Of a DNA stretch of 43,797 nt, positions 33,280-41,629 are shown in pieces. A program made the translations under genes and the position numbers. The notes under the pieces were generated by a model. That model did no database searches. It saw nothing but the letters and a program-made list of their open reading frames with translations, and was not told the origin of the DNA. Position 1 is the first letter of the stretch; each line of letters begins with the position of its first letter. Location of the stretch: positions 1 to 43,797 of the forward strand of contig JAFQQM010000060.1 in NCBI GenBank assembly GCA_017410585.1, given 5' to 3'. This DNA comes from Clostridia bacterium. GTDB taxonomy: Bacteria > Bacillota > Clostridia > Oscillospirales > Acutalibacteraceae.

Positions 33280-34290
33280 TTGGTAAGAGTAGCCATGATC
33301 GGCTTCGGCGGCATTGCCGGCGCACACCGCTATGCGTATTGGTATTTCCAAAAAGCCGGTCTGCCGGTCCGTCTGGTGGCGGCCGCAGACACCGATCCGA
33401 GCAAATTCACCACCATCACCAAGATCAATATCGCGCTTCGCGGTGAGATGACCGACGAACTGCCCTTCCACACCTACACCGATTGGCGGGAGATGTTGCA
33501 AAAGGAACAACCCGACTTGGTGGATATCTGCCTGCCCACTTTCCTACATAAGCCGGTGACGACCGAGGTGTTGTCTATGGGCTTTCACGTGCTTTGCGAA
33601 AAGCCGATGTCCGGCGCGTATGCGGATTGCCTTGAAATGATCGAGGCCGCCAAGGCGGCAGATCGCCACCTGATGATCGCGCAGTGTGTCCGCTTCCAGC
33701 CGGAATACGAATATTTGCAGCAGGCGGTGGCGGACGGCCGGTATGGCAAGGTGCTTTCTGCTACCTTCACCCGCTTCAGTCCGTTCCCCACATGGAACAG
33801 TACTTGGCGGATGAAAGCGGGTCTGTCCGGCAGTTGTTTGGCGGAGTTGAACATCCACGATATCGACGCGATGCAGGCGATCTTCGGTCTGCCGCAGACG
33901 GTCAGTTGCCTATTGCAAAGCAACGTGTATCCTTACGACTACGCCGAATCGGTGTTTACCTATCCCGAGCATAAGGTGACCATCAAAAGCGCGTGGTATC
34001 ACGAGGAATACGAATTTAACGCCGGCTATGCGATCACTTTTGAGAAAGGGGCGCTCATCCATAAGGATGGGGCCGTCTTCTTCACCGACCGCGACGGCAA
34101 GACCGAACGCATCACCGTGGAGGATGCGGACGGCGTGATGGGTGAGATCCGCTATCTGGTCGGTGTACTGGACGGAGACGGCATCAACCGTCGCAACCCA
34201 CCCGAGCAATCGGCACAGACCATCTTCACGCTGGAAAAATTATACGAGAGCGCAGTGCACAATGGCGCTACGTTACCGTACGGAGACTAA
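33280..34290 (+). CDS. Gfo/Idh/MocA-family NAD(P)-dependent dehydrogenase
   Basis: The 336-residue protein has an N-terminal Rossmann fold (VRVAMIGFGGIAGAHR) and the family's CEKPMSG motif with its catalytic-region Lys. The C-terminal half is the open-faced beta-sheet that binds sugar. I chose the TTG at 33280, nine bases after GAGGAG; the ATG at 33295 would cut away the first Rossmann strand, and earlier in-frame codons lie inside the GH78-like gene. The next gene, three bases on, is a TIM-barrel isomerase. Dehydrogenase/isomerase pairs of this kind oxidise sugar rings and can cleave glycosides through 3-keto intermediates, a plausible role here but not proven. A simple sugar or inositol dehydrogenase is the alternative. 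Confidence 0.9.
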   Translation: MVRVAMIGFGGIAGAHRYAYWYFQKAGLPVRLVAAADTDPSKFTTITKINIALRGEMTDELPFHTYTDWREMLQKEQPDLVDICLPTFLHKPVTTEVLSMGFHVLCEKPMSGAYADCLEMIEAAKAADRHLMIAQCVRFQPEYEYLQQAVADGRYGKVLSATFTRFSPFPTWNSTWRMKAGLSGSCLAELNIHDIDAMQAIFGLPQTVSCLLQSNVYPYDYAESVFTYPEHKVTIKSAWYHEEYEFNAGYAITFEKGALIHKDGAVFFTDRDGKTERITVEDADGVMGEIRYLVGVLDGDGINRRNPPEQSAQTIFTLEKLYESAVHNGATLPYGD

Positions 34291-34293
34291 ACT

Positions 34294-35133
34294 ATGAACA
34301 TGAAATTGAGTTTTTATACCCCGCCGTATCCCGGCCGCCGCAGTTATCGTGAAACGATCGATGCGGCGGCGGAACACGGGCTGACGGCGGTGGAAGGTTT
34401 GAATTCATTTGAATTCGAGACCCCCGATTTGGCGGTGGCGCGGGAACTGCGTGCCTACGCCGACAGCCGTGGCGTTCGCTTTTGTTGTTTCTCGGTGTAT
34501 TGCCGACTGGTAGGGGAAGGAACAGCCGAAACGGTAGAAAAGGTCAAACGTTATGCCGATGTGGCAGCCATCTTGGGTGCTCCCTATCTGCATCACACCA
34601 TCGCCTGTGAATACGCTGACCCCAGTGCCGTCCTGCCGTACAGTGAGGCATATTTTGAACAGGGCATTCGCGCGGTGCGTGAAATTTACGATTATGCCAA
34701 AGAACGCGGCGTTCGCACGATTTACGAGGATCAGGGCTTTTTATTTAACGGTGTCCGCAATTTCGGACGCTTTCTTGATCAAGTGGAGCGGGACGTCGGC
34801 GTGGTGGCGGATTTCGGTAACATCGCGCAGGCGGGCGAGGACATCGTGGATTTCCTAAAGGCATTTGCTTCGCGTGTTTGCCACGTCCATATCAAGGACG
34901 TCCGTCTGACCGCCGACAACCCCGACGGCCGCGGTCTGCCGACGCTGGATAACCGCTATATGCATGAGGTGCCGCTGGGTACCGGCGAGGTGCCGTTTGC
35001 CGAAGGCATGGCCCTGTTGCGACAAGTCGGTTACGACGGCTATATTGCTTTGGAGACTTTTGCCTCGGCGGATACCGCCGAAGCGGTTGATGAATTGGTC
35101 CAATGTGCTAACGCGCTGATGGGCGCGGAATAA
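34294..35133 (+). CDS. sugar phosphate isomerase/epimerase-like TIM barrel
   Basis: The 279-residue protein belongs to the xylose-isomerase-like/AP-endonuclease-2 TIM-barrel superfamily. Metal-ligand regions are visible as IYEDQGF, VVADFGNI and CHVHIKDV, and the end has GYDGYIALETF with the closing Glu. The ATG at 34294 follows GGAGA. It is translationally close to the dehydrogenase (three-base gap), so the two likely share a pathway, for example epimerisation or elimination of a keto sugar. It is not closely similar to the other TIM-barrel isomerase in the window (37990-38826), which serves a different operon. Substrate unknown. Confidence 0.87.
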   Translation: MNMKLSFYTPPYPGRRSYRETIDAAAEHGLTAVEGLNSFEFETPDLAVARELRAYADSRGVRFCCFSVYCRLVGEGTAETVEKVKRYADVAAILGAPYLHHTIACEYADPSAVLPYSEAYFEQGIRAVREIYDYAKERGVRTIYEDQGFLFNGVRNFGRFLDQVERDVGVVADFGNIAQAGEDIVDFLKAFASRVCHVHIKDVRLTADNPDGRGLPTLDNRYMHEVPLGTGEVPFAEGMALLRQVGYDGYIALETFASADTAEAVDELVQCANALMGAE

Positions 35134-35148
35134 AAGGAGGAATAGACA

Positions 35149-36228
35149 ATGAAAAAACTGCTTACTCTGGTTTTTGCCCTTTCCCTGATGTTGTGCGCGC
35201 TGGCGATGCCGGCAAGCGCGGAGGCCGCGGACGCTCACGTTTATTTGGATGCACCGGCGCAGGCCGAAACGGGGGATACCGTCGGTGTGGCGCTGTACGT
35301 CAGTGGCGATACGGTCGGCGGTGTGCAAGGTACCATCACCTACAACGCCGATGAGTTGGAATATGTCGGTGTCACCCTGCGTGATGACGTCAAGGCACTC
35401 GGTAACACCGACGATGTCACCTACCAAGCGGACGGTAGCGGTATCATCGAGTTTGTGACCATCTCCAACGTGGCGGGCGGTGCCAAACCGGCGGACGCGT
35501 GGTTGACCGTCAACTTTACCGTCAAGATGGCCAATGCCGGCGATACGGCCTCGGTGACTCTATCGAACGTGGTGGTATCGGATCCCACCGGCACGGTGCG
35601 TTTGAACGCGACCACCGCTGACACAACGGTGCAGGTGATGGTCAAGGGCACGAACGATTACATTGACTTGGACGGTGCGACCATCCGCACCAGTGTGCAA
35701 AATCAAGGTATCCGTTTTCAGGCGCAGCCGGCGGATTTCATTCAGGATATGTCTAAGGTGACCGAGGTGGGCGTGGTGATGTTCCCGACCGCGTTGTTGT
35801 ATGAGGGTCAGGATCTAACCAAGGAAACAATCGGTAAAGGCGGCACCAAGCCGGCCATTGCCCGTGTGACTGAGGCGGATGCCGATAAGATGTTGCTGGT
35901 GCGCGCCGGTGAAGAACTGTATGCCACGCTGACGAACGGCACCACCGGCGGTCGTGCCAACGTCGCTATCACCGCCCGTGCGTATGCGGTGGTGGACGGT
36001 GTGACCGTCTACAGTTATAATGACAACGGCGAGACCAATGTGTCGCAGGGTGCTGCCAGCAAGACGCTGGTCGGCGTGGCACAGGCCATCGCCGCCAAGG
36101 AAATTGCCGGTGGCGCGACCGATACGCTCGGGGAACTGCTTACCAAACAGACCCGTCTGACCGACGACGAGGTCATCACCCTGCTGACCTTCTGCCGCAA
36201 CAACATCGACAAACTGCCGAAAGCGTAA
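35149..36228 (+). CDS. secreted cohesin-domain protein
   Basis: The 359-residue protein has a signal peptide (MPASA-E, about residue 25). Residues about 27-165 look like a cohesin: HVYLDAPAQAETGDTVGVAL, VGGVQGTITYNADELEYVGV, a GSGIIEFVTIS strand and AWLTVNFTVKMANAGDTASV, in the order and length of type I cohesins. The C-terminal part (about 168-359) is a beta-rich domain (ATIRTSVQNQGIRFQAQ, VAITARAYAVVDGVTVYS) seen in secreted clostridial proteins. There is no sorting signal or membrane anchor. The dockerin-bearing protein at 23998-28032 is the obvious candidate partner. A single free cohesin is unusual; it may act as an adaptor. RBS AAAGGAGG, 15 bases after the isomerase gene. Confidence 0.75.
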   Translation: MKKLLTLVFALSLMLCALAMPASAEAADAHVYLDAPAQAETGDTVGVALYVSGDTVGGVQGTITYNADELEYVGVTLRDDVKALGNTDDVTYQADGSGIIEFVTISNVAGGAKPADAWLTVNFTVKMANAGDTASVTLSNVVVSDPTGTVRLNATTADTTVQVMVKGTNDYIDLDGATIRTSVQNQGIRFQAQPADFIQDMSKVTEVGVVMFPTALLYEGQDLTKETIGKGGTKPAIARVTEADADKMLLVRAGEELYATLTNGTTGGRANVAITARAYAVVDGVTVYSYNDNGETNVSQGAASKTLVGVAQAIAAKEIAGGATDTLGELLTKQTRLTDDEVITLLTFCRNNIDKLPKA

Positions 36229-36240
36229 GAGGTGTGGAGT

Positions 36241-36381
36241 ATGAAAAAACAGTATGTGATTCCTACGCTGATCGTTTCGCGGTTGGCGGCGGTCGCCATT
36301 CTGACTGTTTCCACCGATGACGAGTGGAAGGACGAATGGGACGAGGTATTGGAAGAAGAAAACGCTGACGATCAGGCATAA
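36241..36381 (+). CDS. 46-residue peptide with hydrophobic start and acidic tail
   Basis: A short frame opens with MKKQYVIPTLIVSRLAAVAI and ends in an acidic tail (DDEWKDEWDEVLEEENADDQA type). It begins 12 bases after the cohesin gene, has GAGG and GGAG upstream, and stops directly before the terminator, so it is likely translated as the last gene of the cluster. Similar M-K-K-x-Y-x-x-P short proteins with a late acidic stretch are frequent in Clostridia (recalled), and their function is not known. It could be a small membrane peptide, a secreted peptide or a modified-peptide precursor; no modification enzyme is nearby. Confidence 0.55.
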   Translation: MKKQYVIPTLIVSRLAAVAILTVSTDDEWKDEWDEVLEEENADDQA

Positions 36382-36385
36382 AAAC

Positions 36386-36421
36386 AGGCTCTCGATGTTT
36401 AACATCGAGAGCCTATTTTTT
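36386..36421. terminator. bidirectional rho-independent terminator
   Basis: AGGCTCTCGATGTT (36386-36399) pairs with AACATCGAGAGCCT (36401-36414), followed by ATTTTTTT; A-rich DNA precedes it. It ends the rightward cluster and the leftward GH13 operon, which converge here. Confidence 0.9.
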
Positions 36422-37974
36422 TACAGATTATAAATGAGATAGGAGACGGCGTCCATCGTGACCGTATCGCCGCTTGCGGTGACACCGCTTTGCAGTAGCA
36501 CCTCACCGATCGGCGGCAGGGTGACGGTACGCGGGGTATCCGACGGATTGACCGCCACCACCACCGTTTCGTCTTCCGCCGTGCGCTTGTACACGAACGG
36601 ATAACCGGTGGCGATCACCTCAAAGTCGCCCTGCGCCATCAAGGCGGGATGCTTTTTGCGCAACGCGATCAACGCTTTGACGTGGTTTAACAGCGAGTGG
36701 GGATCATCCTTCTGCGCCGCCACGGTCGGCGCGTTGTCCGACGGGTCGGTGGGCAGATACGGCGTATCCGAGAGGGAAAAACCGTGGTTCTTGCTGTCAT
36801 CCCATTGCATCGGTGTGCGCGAGCCGGTGCGGTTGAAACCGCCCTCTTTGGAAGACATCCCTTCGATGTACCGCATCCCGATCTCGTCACCGTAGTACAC
36901 CAGCGGCACACCCGGCATGGTCAGCAAAAACGCGGTAGCGACCTTCAGTTCGCTTTCGTCGCGGCGAAACGCCAAGCGCGGGATATCGTGGTTGCCGGTG
37001 GGGATGGAGATAAACCCGTCTTTTCGGGTGGCGTGGTAATGCTCCAGATATTCGGGCAGGAATTCGTCTACGCTTCCTTTGCCGGCACGGCGGAAGTAAC
37101 TGTCGCCGTGGTTGAATTCGTCGTTGACGCTGGTACCCGCCTCGTAACGGAACAGGGTGGTGTACGCTTTTAAGCCGCTGTGGATGAGAAAATCGATATC
37201 AAAGCCGGCAGGAATCGCTCGCTTCGGGTTGCACCATTCGGCGATCAGTACGTTGTCGGGATATTCCGCCTTGTACCGCCCGATGATATCGTTCCACAAC
37301 TCGATGATGCCTTCGCCGGTGGGGTCGTTTTTGACCAGTGAGGACGCCAAGTCCACGCGGAAACCGTCCGCACCGAGTTTCGACCAATGCCGCATCACGT
37401 TTAACAGTTCGTCACGGGTGGCGAGGCAATCGGGGTGATCCATCGGCAACTGCCACGGCTCGGTGACCGTTTTGAAGCCGTAGTTGAGCGCCGGCTGGCA
37501 GTAGAAGAAATTCTTCATATAACAGCCGTCGCGGTCGGAATAACCGCTGATGAGGTTGCCACCCCAAGTATCCCAGACCGAGTTGCTCCAGACGTAGCGG
37601 TTGGTGTATCGGTTTTTCTCCGGCTTGGCGGATTGTTGGAACCACGCGCATTCCAGCGAGGTGTGGCCCGCCACCAAGTCTAATACCACCTTGATGCCGC
37701 GCTTTTTCGCTTCGGCTGTCAGGTAGGCAAAATCCTCGTTGGTGCCGTAACGGGGGGCGACGGTGTAGAAATCGGTGATGTCGTAGCCGGCATCGCGGAA
37801 GGAACTGACGAAGATGGGGTTGAGCCAAATGGCGGTATAGCCCATCTCAACAACGTAATCCAGTTTGGCGGCAATGCCTTTTAAATCGCCGATGCCGTCG
37901 CCGTTGGCATCGTAGAACGACTGCGGGTAGACGTTATAAAAGACCGCATCGTTTAACCATTGCGGTGCGCGCAT
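36421..37974 (-). CDS. GH13 alpha-glucosidase/oligo-1,6-glucosidase-like enzyme
   Basis: The 517-residue cytoplasmic enzyme has all GH13 regions: a calcium-loop-like DANGDGIGDLKG, region I DLVAGHTS, region II GFRVDLASSL with the nucleophile Asp, region III IAEWCNP with the acid/base Glu, and region IV TGNHDIPR. The C-terminal beta domain is intact. The D-x-N-x-D loop and the overall length fit the oligo-1,6-glucosidase/alpha-glucosidase subfamilies acting on short imported alpha-glucosides. RBS AGAGGAGG. It follows the TIM-barrel isomerase by 15 bases. The link between an alpha-glucosidase and the rest of the locus is not obvious; it may process a glucosyl branch. Confidence 0.93.
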   Translation of the reverse strand: MRAPQWLNDAVFYNVYPQSFYDANGDGIGDLKGIAAKLDYVVEMGYTAIWLNPIFVSSFRDAGYDITDFYTVAPRYGTNEDFAYLTAEAKKRGIKVVLDLVAGHTSLECAWFQQSAKPEKNRYTNRYVWSNSVWDTWGGNLISGYSDRDGCYMKNFFYCQPALNYGFKTVTEPWQLPMDHPDCLATRDELLNVMRHWSKLGADGFRVDLASSLVKNDPTGEGIIELWNDIIGRYKAEYPDNVLIAEWCNPKRAIPAGFDIDFLIHSGLKAYTTLFRYEAGTSVNDEFNHGDSYFRRAGKGSVDEFLPEYLEHYHATRKDGFISIPTGNHDIPRLAFRRDESELKVATAFLLTMPGVPLVYYGDEIGMRYIEGMSSKEGGFNRTGSRTPMQWDDSKNHGFSLSDTPYLPTDPSDNAPTVAAQKDDPHSLLNHVKALIALRKKHPALMAQGDFEVIATGYPFVYKRTAEDETVVVAVNPSDTPRTVTLPPIGEVLLQSGVTASGDTVTMDAVSYLIYNL

Positions 37975-37989
37975 AGGGGAGGCCTCCTC

Positions 37990-38826
37990 TTACATACCGT
38001 ATTCGGCAAACAGTTTCTCCAGATACGCTTTGGTGGCGAGGATATCGCGGGTCTGTGCTTCGCCGGAGATCTCACGTTCGATGGTGAACGGACCGGTGTA
38101 ACCGAGATCTCTCAATTTTTTCACCACGACCGGCAGATTGGCAAGACCTTCGCCGACCTGCACCTCGTTGCCCAAACGCAGACCGTCGGTGGGGAACAGA
38201 CCGTCTTTGATGTGGGTGTTTTTGACGTACTTGCCAAACACGTCCAGCGCGTCGACGGGGTTGCCCATCCCGTACAAAATGAGGTTGGCGGTATCGAAGT
38301 TGATACCGAGGTTATCGGTGCCGATCGCCTGAATGGCGCGCAGTACGGTCACCGGCGTCTCCTGACCGGTCTCAAACAGGAAGGTCTGACCGCGACCTTG
38401 CATCCGTTGCGCCAACCAGCGTAATCCGCTGACGGTGGCAATAAAATCGGGATCGGCGGGGGACACCGGCAGGAAGCCGACGTGGGTCGCCAACGAGTTG
38501 ACACCGATCTTTTCGGCAAACTGCGAGCCGAGATCCAACTCCTGCAGGCGATGGGCGCGATATGCCGCCGGTACCAGACCGATGGTCACCGGACCGTCGG
38601 TGAAGTTCCACTCGCACGGGCCGGTCCAGCCTGCCCACAAGGTGGAGACTTCGATATCGTATTGGTTCATCGCCGCCACGATAGCGGCGGCGTTATCGTC
38701 GGTATACAGCGTGGGATCCCAGATGCATACCTGACAGGAACCGAGTCCCAGTTCTTTGACTTTGGCAAATTCCTTGTCTACGTCCGTCTCTGCGGTCAAG
38801 GTGATCAACACACCGATTTTGCTCAT
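37990..38826 (-). CDS. sugar phosphate isomerase/epimerase-like TIM barrel
   Basis: The 278-residue protein is a xylose-isomerase-like TIM barrel with metal-ligand segments FETGQET, GINFDTANLILYG, NTHIKDGLFP and FTIEREI. The ATG at 38826 is preferred, because an in-frame ATG at 38838 is directly abutted by the AAAGG ribosome binding site. It leads the leftward pair with the GH13 gene. The 125 bases upstream are very A/T-rich with a TATGAT-like -10 but no good -35, so the promoter is uncertain. Substrate unknown; a keto-sugar or inositol-type epimerase is possible. Confidence 0.88.
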   Translation of the reverse strand: MSKIGVLITLTAETDVDKEFAKVKELGLGSCQVCIWDPTLYTDDNAAAIVAAMNQYDIEVSTLWAGWTGPCEWNFTDGPVTIGLVPAAYRAHRLQELDLGSQFAEKIGVNSLATHVGFLPVSPADPDFIATVSGLRWLAQRMQGRGQTFLFETGQETPVTVLRAIQAIGTDNLGINFDTANLILYGMGNPVDALDVFGKYVKNTHIKDGLFPTDGLRLGNEVQVGEGLANLPVVVKKLRDLGYTGPFTIEREISGEAQTRDILATKAYLEKLFAEYGM

Positions 38827-38951
38827 CGTTTCATCCATCCTTTACGTTAAATTGGGGATATCCCTACCTTATCATATTTTTTTTGAAAATACAATTCTTT
38901 TCTTGCAAAAAAGCAGAAAAAACCATCGGAAAAGAAGATTTCACCATTCGC

Positions 38952-39842
38952 TTACCGTTGCAAGATGGATCGGCGGTATTCGCTGGGGGTCATACGGGTG
39001 AAATTCTTAAAACAACGGGAGAAATATTGGGCGGTATCAAACCCCAGTTCCTCGGCGATCTGGGTGAAACTTTTTGAACCTTCGCGGATCATCCGCTTGG
39101 CTTCTTTGATCTTGAGCGAGTTGAAGTAACGGATGATGCCGCCCGACCGATACAGCGCAAACAGCGTCTTGACGGTGGTCTCGCTCTTGCCCATCGCCTT
39201 GGCGATCTCTGCCACCGTCAGTTTTTCGTGCAGACGCTCATCCAGCAGATCAAGGATCTCCTTGACCTCGATGGGAACGTCCATCCCGTTGATATGGACG
39301 TTTAAGCGGTTTTGTTTGGTGGTGGTCTCCTTGTGCCGGTACAACCGCACCAGCAGGATCTCCAGCAGATTTTTGATCATCTGCCGTCCGCCGAACGGCT
39401 CGTCCGGCAGGCTCTCCAACCGTTGGAGCAGCGGATTTTGCGGATCGGCTAACTGAAAACAAGCCATCCCTTCCTCAAACAACAGCGACATCAAGGCCCG
39501 CTCTTCCGAATTCAAACGGATGATGCGTCCCTCAAAATGCTTCATCGCTTCGCTGTGGCATTCAAAGGTGAGAATGCTGACGTTCGGGGGATCGCTGCGG
39601 TTGCCCGAGAGGTTGTGGTATTCGTTGGGTTTGTGGAAGGTGACCTCTCCGCTTTTGAGGGTAAACCGATTGTTATCGGCGGTGCAGAACATCTCGCCTT
39701 TATCGATGTACACCATCTCCCAAAAGTTGTGCCGCTCGCCGTCATAGCGGAAATCTTTAGAGAGTTCCATATAGAAGATCGTAATGATGTTTTCCACCCA
39801 AATGGTGGGCGGCAGATCATGTCTTATAAAATTGTCTTTCAA
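38952..39842 (-). CDS. AraC-family transcriptional regulator
   Basis: The 296-residue protein has an N-terminal cupin-like sensor with GERHNFWEMVYIDKGE and a C-terminal AraC helix-turn-helix pair (TAQYFSRCFKNFTRMTPSEY). The start is a TTG at 39842 with GAGGTG eight bases upstream. A strong promoter lies just upstream (39872-39900). It is divergent from the amino-sugar operon and upstream of the GH13 operon, and so is a candidate regulator of both. It shares the sensor pattern of the other two AraC proteins in the window. Confidence 0.92.
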   Translation of the reverse strand: MKDNFIRHDLPPTIWVENIITIFYMELSKDFRYDGERHNFWEMVYIDKGEMFCTADNNRFTLKSGEVTFHKPNEYHNLSGNRSDPPNVSILTFECHSEAMKHFEGRIIRLNSEERALMSLLFEEGMACFQLADPQNPLLQRLESLPDEPFGGRQMIKNLLEILLVRLYRHKETTTKQNRLNVHINGMDVPIEVKEILDLLDERLHEKLTVAEIAKAMGKSETTVKTLFALYRSGGIIRYFNSLKIKEAKRMIREGSKSFTQIAEELGFDTAQYFSRCFKNFTRMTPSEYRRSILQR

Positions 39843-39871
39843 AGAAAATCACCTCGCCTGATTGTATTAGT

Positions 39872-39900
39872 ATTATACCTGATTATCCATTCCATTGCAA
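39872..39900 (-). promoter_or_regulatory. promoter of the third AraC gene
   Basis: On the minus strand TTGCAA (39895-39900), a 17-base spacer and TATAAT (39872-39877) lie about 30 bases before the TTG start. It is a near-consensus promoter. Confidence 0.7.
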
Positions 39901-39912
39901 GAGGAAATTCGC

Positions 39913-39918
39913 TATACT
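39913..39918 (+). promoter_or_regulatory. possible -10 box of the amino-sugar operon
   Basis: TATACT lies 35 bases before the deacetylase start. The -35 position (TTCCAT, 17 bases upstream) is a poor match, which suggests that activation by a regulator is needed. The region overlaps the divergent AraC promoter. Confidence 0.45.
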
Positions 39919-39952
39919 AAAGGTGAAAAAATATTTTAAAGGAGGAGTATCG

Positions 39953-40660
39953 ATGTATACTGTTCTGGTACTGTCCTGCCATCCCGACGATATGGAACTG
40001 GCCTGCGCCGGTACGTTGCTCAAGTGCAAAGAGCGCGGCGACCGCGTGGTGGTCTGCCATCTGTCCAGCGGCAATCTGGGCCACGTCATCATCCCGCCGG
40101 ATGAACTGACCGTCATCCGTGCCAACGAAGCGCGCAAGAGCGCGGCAATGGGCGGTTTTGAGGTGATGTGGGGCGGCTTTGACGATCTTGAGATCTACGA
40201 TAACAACAAAGAATCCCGCGATAAGGTGGTCGACATCATCAAGAAGGTCAACCCCGATTTCATCATCACCCATTCGCCGGACGATTATATGCCGGATCAC
40301 ACCGCCGTTTCGCGGCTGGTGTTTGATGCCAGTTTTACCGCCACCCTGCCCAACTATCACACCGGAACCGAAGGGGCGGCTCGTCTGGTGCCGATCTATT
40401 ATATGGATACCGTGGCCGGTGTCAATTTTAACCCCACCGAATACGTCGACGTCTCCCCGTTTATTGATAAAAAACTGGAGATGCTGGAATGCCACGAATC
40501 GCAACTGGTCTGGATGCGTGAGCACGACAACATCGATTTTGCCGATATGGTCAAGACCTGCTCCCGCTATCGCGGCTACCAGTGCGGCGTCAACTATGCC
40601 GAAGGTTTCCGCCAATGTCAGGTCTATTTAAAAGGCACCACCAAACGTCTGTTGCCGTAA
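39953..40660 (+). CDS. PIG-L/LmbE-family N-acetyl-sugar deacetylase
   Basis: The 235-residue cytoplasmic protein has the zinc-binding SCHPDDMELACAG motif near the N-terminus and the later THSPDDYMPDH motif of PIG-L deacetylases, which remove the acetyl group from N-acetylglucosamine-type residues. The ATG at 39953 follows a perfect AAAGGAGG; a TTG at 39923 would place the ribosome binding site inside the gene. It leads an operon with a NagB-like protein, PfkB kinase and class II aldolase, pointing to hexosamine catabolism. The exact substrate, free sugar, phosphate or disaccharide, is unknown. Confidence 0.9.
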   Translation: MYTVLVLSCHPDDMELACAGTLLKCKERGDRVVVCHLSSGNLGHVIIPPDELTVIRANEARKSAAMGGFEVMWGGFDDLEIYDNNKESRDKVVDIIKKVNPDFIITHSPDDYMPDHTAVSRLVFDASFTATLPNYHTGTEGAARLVPIYYMDTVAGVNFNPTEYVDVSPFIDKKLEMLECHESQLVWMREHDNIDFADMVKTCSRYRGYQCGVNYAEGFRQCQVYLKGTTKRLLP

Positions 40661-40680
40661 CGTAAAAAGGAGGACAAAAC

Positions 40681-41628
40681 ATGGATTTTAATTCGACTGT
40701 GAAAGGCTCGGCGCTGGAAGGTTTCTATCCCGCCGGCTGGGACTTTGAAAAGATCGACGCCTGTGTAGGCGAGCCGGAAACGGTTTGCGACCGTCAGGCG
40801 TTCTGGAACGACGGTTTTACACCGGTCCGGTGCGACAGCCTCGGTGAATTTGAGACCTATATGGGTCATGAGATCGCGATGCAGATCAAACTGGCGAAGG
40901 ATCGCGGCGAGAAGATCGCCTTTATCTTGCCGGTCGGCCCGATGGGAATGTACAAATGGGTGGTCTACTTCCTCAAGGAGTGGAAGGTCGCCTGCGATCA
41001 CGTTTATACCTTTAATATGGACGAGTGGGCGGATGCCGAAGGCAATACGTTGCCTTCGGATAATTCCGGTGCGTTCCAGTATGCGATGGAACAGGCGCTG
41101 TTTGAACCGCTCGGAGAACTGACCGTGCCGGTCTCCCAGCGCAACTTCGCCACCAAGGACAACCTCCCCACCTATCCCGAAAAGATCGCCGCTTTGAAGG
41201 CGGAAGGTGCCAAACTGGTGCTGGTGTACGGCATCGGCCGTATGTGCCACATCGCGTTCTGGGAGCCGACCTTTGCGGCGGATTACGCAAATGAAGCGGA
41301 GTGGAAAGCCGCGCCCTACCGCATTGCCGCCAAGATCCACCCGCTGACGGTGGAACAGAATGCGCTGACCAGTTTCAAATCCCGTACCACGCTGGTTCCC
41401 TGCCGCGCCAACACCATCGGTCCGGCGCTGTTCTTGCAGGCGGACTATGCCATCGGCGGTGCGGACGGTACCCTCGGCCGCGGGATGCAGTGGCAGGGTC
41501 TGTCGCTGTGGATGACCCTGCGCCACGGCACCACCCCGTGGATCACCTCTTCTTATATCCCGACGCTGGCCGGTCGCCTGTTCTTCCTGAAGGAACTGGC
41601 CGGTCCGCTCTGTGCGGAGTGCAACTGA
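40681..41628 (+). CDS. NagB-like glucosamine-6-phosphate isomerase/deaminase family protein
   Basis: The 315-residue protein belongs to the NagB/RpiA/6-phosphogluconolactonase superfamily. It has [11 protein letters not shown], corresponding to the NagB L-D-E-Y catalytic Asp region, and HIAFWEP, corresponding to the H-I-A-F-N-E-P segment. In NagB the preceding residues are D-G-H; here they are M-C-H, so a catalytic Asp of the classical deaminase is absent. It is also longer than NagB (about 260 residues). The activity may be a modified isomerase or deaminase. It follows the deacetylase by 20 bases with AAGGAGG, so it probably acts on the deacetylated sugar. Confidence 0.8.
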   Translation: MDFNSTVKGSALEGFYPAGWDFEKIDACVGEPETVCDRQAFWNDGFTPVRCDSLGEFETYMGHEIAMQIKLAKDRGEKIAFILPVGPMGMYKWVVYFLKEWKVACDHVYTFNMDEWADAEGNTLPSDNSGAFQYAMEQALFEPLGELTVPVSQRNFATKDNLPTYPEKIAALKAEGAKLVLVYGIGRMCHIAFWEPTFAADYANEAEWKAAPYRIAAKIHPLTVEQNALTSFKSRTTLVPCRANTIGPALFLQADYAIGGADGTLGRGMQWQGLSLWMTLRHGTTPWITSSYIPTLAGRLFFLKELAGPLCAECN

Positions 41629-41629
41629 T

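Noticed and set aside
33280-34290. Idea that the dehydrogenase is a GH109-type alpha-N-acetylgalactosaminidase
   Set aside because: GH109 proteins are usually longer and exported; this one is 336 residues with no signal, so only general Gfo/Idh/MocA membership is supported.
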